Shown piece after piece: positions 60,601 to 64,000 of a stretch of DNA of 64,000 nt. The stretch is from positions 1-64,000 of the forward strand of contig CABZFH010000005.1 of the NCBI GenBank assembly GCA_902524895.1. Reading direction: 5' to 3'. Within the stretch, counting starts at the first letter, position 1. Every line of letters begins with the position of its first letter. Below the pieces are notes generated by a model. That model was given only the letters and a program-made list of their open reading frames with translations, did no database searches and was not told the origin of the DNA. Made by a program: the position numbers and the translations under genes. This stretch comes from an uncultured Alphaproteobacteria bacterium. GTDB lineage: Bacteria > Pseudomonadota > Alphaproteobacteria > Methylaequorales > Methylaequoraceae.

Positions 60601-62238
60601 ATGAGCAGGGAAAGTATGGAATATGATGTCGTTGTAGTTGGTGGAGGTCCATCAGGTCTTGCAGCAGCAATAAAGTTTAAACAGCTTTGTATAAAAAATA
60701 ATAAAGATTTTAGTATATGCGTTGTGGAAAAAGGTTCACAAATTGGCGCTCATACCCTTTCCGGGGCAGTTCTTGAAACAAGAGCTTTAGATGAACTAAT
60801 ACCAGATTGGAAATTGAAGGATTCACCAATCAAAACAAAAGTAACAAATGAAAAATTCATGTACTTGACCGAAACTGGTGCTATTAAAATTCCCACGATA
60901 TTTTTACCCAAAGTTATGCATAATAAGAATAATTACATAATCTCATTAGGCAATTTGAATATTTGGTTAGCAAAACAAGCAGAGGAACTGGGAGTTGAAA
61001 TTTATCCTGGTTTTGCAGCTTCAGAACTAATCATTGAGAACGAAAAACTTCTTGGAATAACAACAGGTGACCATGGTATTTTAAAGAACGGTGAAAAAGG
61101 CCCCAATTACCAGCAAGGAATAGATATTTTTTCAAAATATGTTCATTTCGCAGAGGGGTGTAGAGGACATTTAGGAAAGGAAATAATAAAAAATTTTGCT
61201 CTAGATATCAATTCCCAGCCCCAAACTTATGGAATTGGTTTAAAGGAGCTTTGGGAAATAAATAATGAAAAATCAAATCCTGGTGAGGTTGTTCATTCCG
61301 TAGGGTGGCCATTAGATCAAGAAACATACGGAGGTTCTTTTCTTTATCATTTAGACAAAAATCTTGTTTCTGTTGGGTTTGTAATTGGACTTGATTATAA
61401 AAATCCATATCTTTCACCATATGATGAATTTCAAAAGTTTAAAACTCATTCAAAGATCAAGGATATATTTAAAGGTGGTAAGAGAATATCCTATGGTGCA
61501 AGAGCATTAAATGAAGGTGGATGGCAGTCGCTTCCAGATCTAGTTTTTGATGGAGGGTGCTTAATTGGTTGTGAAGCTGGGACTTTAAACACCCCTAAGA
61601 TCAAAGGAACCCACACAGCCATGAAATCCGGCATGATTGCCGCTGAAGAAACATTTAAAGCTTTACTAGTTGGAAGAAGGAATGACAAGCTAGACACTTA
61701 TCAAAAAATATTTAAATCATCATGGGCTGGCAAAGAACTATATAATGCTAGAAATGTGAGACCTGCATTTAAATGGGGATTAAAAATAGGTATGTTGCTG
61801 TCAGGCATTGATCAAAATATTTTTCGTGGTAAAGCTCCTTGGACACTATCTCATCACGTTGAAGACCATAAATCTTTACTTGATATTTCAAAAGTAGAAA
61901 AAATTAATTATCCAAAACCAGATGGCATATTAACTTTCGACAAATTGACCAATGTATCTTTTACTTCAACTTACCATGAAGAAAACCAGCCTGGACATCT
62001 TAAAATTATTAACGAAGAAATCCCTATAAGTTATAATAATAGACATTTTGACTCACCAGAACAAAGGTATTGTCCCGCTGGTGTTTATGAAATAGTAAAA
62101 GATTCTGAAAAATTAAAACTTCAAATAAACGCACAAAATTGTATTCATTGCAAAACATGTGATATTAAAGATCCAAGCCAAAATATTAGATGGGTGGTTC
62201 CAGAAGGAGGTGGAGGTCCAAATTATACAAATATGTAA
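60601..62238 (+). CDS. Electron transfer flavoprotein-ubiquinone oxidoreductase
   Basis: VVVVGGGPSGLAAAIKFKQ; GAHTLSGAVLE; YCPAGVYE; NAQNCIHCKTCDIKDPSQNIRWVVPEGGGGPNY; likely ATG 60601. Confidence 0.96.
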   Translation: MSRESMEYDVVVVGGGPSGLAAAIKFKQLCIKNNKDFSICVVEKGSQIGAHTLSGAVLETRALDELIPDWKLKDSPIKTKVTNEKFMYLTETGAIKIPTIFLPKVMHNKNNYIISLGNLNIWLAKQAEELGVEIYPGFAASELIIENEKLLGITTGDHGILKNGEKGPNYQQGIDIFSKYVHFAEGCRGHLGKEIIKNFALDINSQPQTYGIGLKELWEINNEKSNPGEVVHSVGWPLDQETYGGSFLYHLDKNLVSVGFVIGLDYKNPYLSPYDEFQKFKTHSKIKDIFKGGKRISYGARALNEGGWQSLPDLVFDGGCLIGCEAGTLNTPKIKGTHTAMKSGMIAAEETFKALLVGRRNDKLDTYQKIFKSSWAGKELYNARNVRPAFKWGLKIGMLLSGIDQNIFRGKAPWTLSHHVEDHKSLLDISKVEKINYPKPDGILTFDKLTNVSFTSTYHEENQPGHLKIINEEIPISYNNRHFDSPEQRYCPAGVYEIVKDSEKLKLQINAQNCIHCKTCDIKDPSQNIRWVVPEGGGGPNYTNM

Positions 62239-63892
62239 GATTTATTGTGTATTTATTATTATTTGCTTAATATCTAGTTCTTTACCATCAAAAGAAAGTA
62301 AATATATAAAAAATAAAGTTTCTGAATCTTTACCTACAGAATCTGGAACTTATCTATCTTGGATTATAGCAGAAAAAAACGGTAATTTTAAGAAAGCATT
62401 CGATTTAGTATCAAAAACCAAGTCGTCTTTAACTGAAATTGATATCTTAAAGAAGGCATTTTTTTTGTCATTAAATCATGGAGATTGGGAAACCACCATA
62501 TTTTTTGCCAAAAGAATTGATAATTTAGATTCTAATTTTTTTTTTTCTAAATTAGTTTTAGCTACTCATGAGTTTATTACGGGTGATCCAAAAAAATCTG
62601 AACAGCTATTTAAAAAAATAGATTTTTCAATAACAAACAAAAAGTTTATTAATATAATTTTAGCATGGATAAATTTTTCATTTAATAATAATCCCCAAAT
62701 TTTAAATGCAATTAATGGGAAAGAAATAAGACCTGAAAATTGCTCACCCCTTGAATGCTTACATTCCGCACTTCTAAACGAAATCTCAGGAAAAACTGAA
62801 AAGTCCAACAAATTTTTTGAAAAGCTTAAAATAAACAATCAATCTTATAGAATTTTGGAAATTCTTTTAGTTAACTATCTTGAGAAAAAAGAAATTGATT
62901 CTTACAAAGAAATTCTTGAAAAATTAAAAAATGAAAATCTTTCTGTTTCTAACTTTAATAACTTAACTAATACAAAAAAACAATTTAGCTCGATAGAAAA
63001 TCCAAATGATGGTTTGGCAGAGGTTTTTCTAAATATTGCAGGTTGGTTTTATGAAAATAAAATTTACGATATTTCAAGTTACTTTTGTAATATTGGATTG
63101 AAAATAAGACCTGACTTTTATTCTTTAAAATTTTTATTAGCAAATGTTTATGAAAAACTTGGATACAAAGAGGCTTTGTTAGATTTTTTAAATGATTCAT
63201 CTCAACCAAATATTTATGATCTTCATTTGTCAAAAATTAAGTTACGTGCTCTAAATAGTTTAGAGAAAAAAGATAAATCGATTCAAATCTTAAAAAAACT
63301 CTTGAAAAGAAACCCTCATAATAATGAAGTAATTTTAATATTAGCTGATTCTCTCAGAAGCATAGGCAAGTTCAAAGAATCAATTGCTTACTATGATAAT
63401 GTCATAGAAAAAATTGATCAAGAAGATCCTCGATATTGGAATATATTTTATTCTAGAGGAATTTCATATGAACGCTTAAAAAAATGGAAGTTAGCAGAGC
63501 GTGATTTCCTATTGTCATTAAAATTAAACCCTGAAGCACCTTATGTTCTTAATTATCTTGGGTACAGCTGGTTAGAACGAAAAAAAAATCTAAAAAAAGC
63601 ATTAGGTCTAATTAAAACAGCTTCTGAGATTCAACCAAATGATGCATATATAACTGATTCACTTGGATGGGCATACTTTTTGTTAGGAGAATATGAAATG
63701 TCTATTAAAATTTTGGAGCATGCAATTAGAATGTTACCATCTGATCCAACTCTCAATGATCATCTTGGAGATGCTTATTGGAAGGTAGGCAGAAAATCTG
63801 AGGCAATTTCTCAGTGGAAAAAAGTTCTTGTTTTTAAACCAAGTAAAGAGTTAAAAAGAAAAGTTGAACAAAAAATCTTTAAACTGCGATGA
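62210..63892 (+). CDS. TPR-repeat protein with N-terminal hydrophobic (signal) segment
   Basis: Repeated TPR-like units (YWNIFYSRGISYERLKKWKLAERDFLLSLKLNPEAPYVLNYLGYSWLE...); listed start GTG 62159, alternative GTG 62210; start uncertain. Confidence 0.8.
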   Translation: MEVQIIQICKIYCVFIIICLISSSLPSKESKYIKNKVSESLPTESGTYLSWIIAEKNGNFKKAFDLVSKTKSSLTEIDILKKAFFLSLNHGDWETTIFFAKRIDNLDSNFFFSKLVLATHEFITGDPKKSEQLFKKIDFSITNKKFINIILAWINFSFNNNPQILNAINGKEIRPENCSPLECLHSALLNEISGKTEKSNKFFEKLKINNQSYRILEILLVNYLEKKEIDSYKEILEKLKNENLSVSNFNNLTNTKKQFSSIENPNDGLAEVFLNIAGWFYENKIYDISSYFCNIGLKIRPDFYSLKFLLANVYEKLGYKEALLDFLNDSSQPNIYDLHLSKIKLRALNSLEKKDKSIQILKKLLKRNPHNNEVILILADSLRSIGKFKESIAYYDNVIEKIDQEDPRYWNIFYSRGISYERLKKWKLAERDFLLSLKLNPEAPYVLNYLGYSWLERKKNLKKALGLIKTASEIQPNDAYITDSLGWAYFLLGEYEMSIKILEHAIRMLPSDPTLNDHLGDAYWKVGRKSEAISQWKKVLVFKPSKELKRKVEQKIFKLR

Positions 63893-64000
63893 TTAGTAAC
63901 TCTATAAAAATCTTTGATACATTTGCTGAAGCATTCCCTATGAAATGTTCACGTCTTATTGTCACGGCTGAAACAGAAAAGTGGGCAAGAATTGCCGCCA
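63889..64000 (+). CDS. fhcD: Formylmethanofuran:tetrahydromethanopterin formyltransferase FhcD/Ftr, N-terminal fragment cut by window edge
   Basis: ATGA overlap with the TPR gene stop; translation MISNSIKIFDTFAEAFPMKCSRLIVTAETEKWARIAA matches the Ftr/FhcD N-terminal pattern (xxxDTFAEAFPMKxxRxIVTA); not in the ORF track. Confidence 0.78.
   Translation, partial: MISNSIKIFDTFAEAFPMKCSRLIVTAETEKWARIAA

Overview
AT-rich, gene-dense bacterial chromosome segment. Gene content and order look alphaproteobacterial: ffh/rpsP divergent to dapF-mtaB-ftsY; M16-M16-pgi-mutL-rsmD; lpxK-waaA-DUF374-msbA; tldD/ctaC-ctaD-ctaB-small ORF-ctaG-ctaE-surf1-thrC; atpI-B-E-F'-F; smc-dsbA-DUF721/mutY. About 66 protein-coding genes are supported by motif or family recognition, with two partial genes at the edges: rpsP on the left and an fhcD/ftr-like formyltransferase on the right. 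I found no rRNA, tRNA, CRISPR array, IS element, prophage or obvious genomic island. Most of the window is ordinary core genome. The points that merit a second look are: (1) the truncated right-edge ORF, which starts like FhcD/Ftr (formylmethanofuran:H4MPT formyltransferase) and hints at an H4MPT C1 module beyond the window; (2) an unlisted 30-aa CoxF-like ORF between ctaB and ctaG; (3) a family-4-like uracil-DNA glycosylase with degenerate active-site motifs; (4) three long poly(A) tracts inside mutY; (5) nine convergent gene junctions with essentially no intergenic space; (6) a near-perfect 13-bp-arm hairpin between ffh and dapF; (7) a lineage-specific-looking proline-rich lipoprotein. I do not see a convincing complete undescribed system inside the window.
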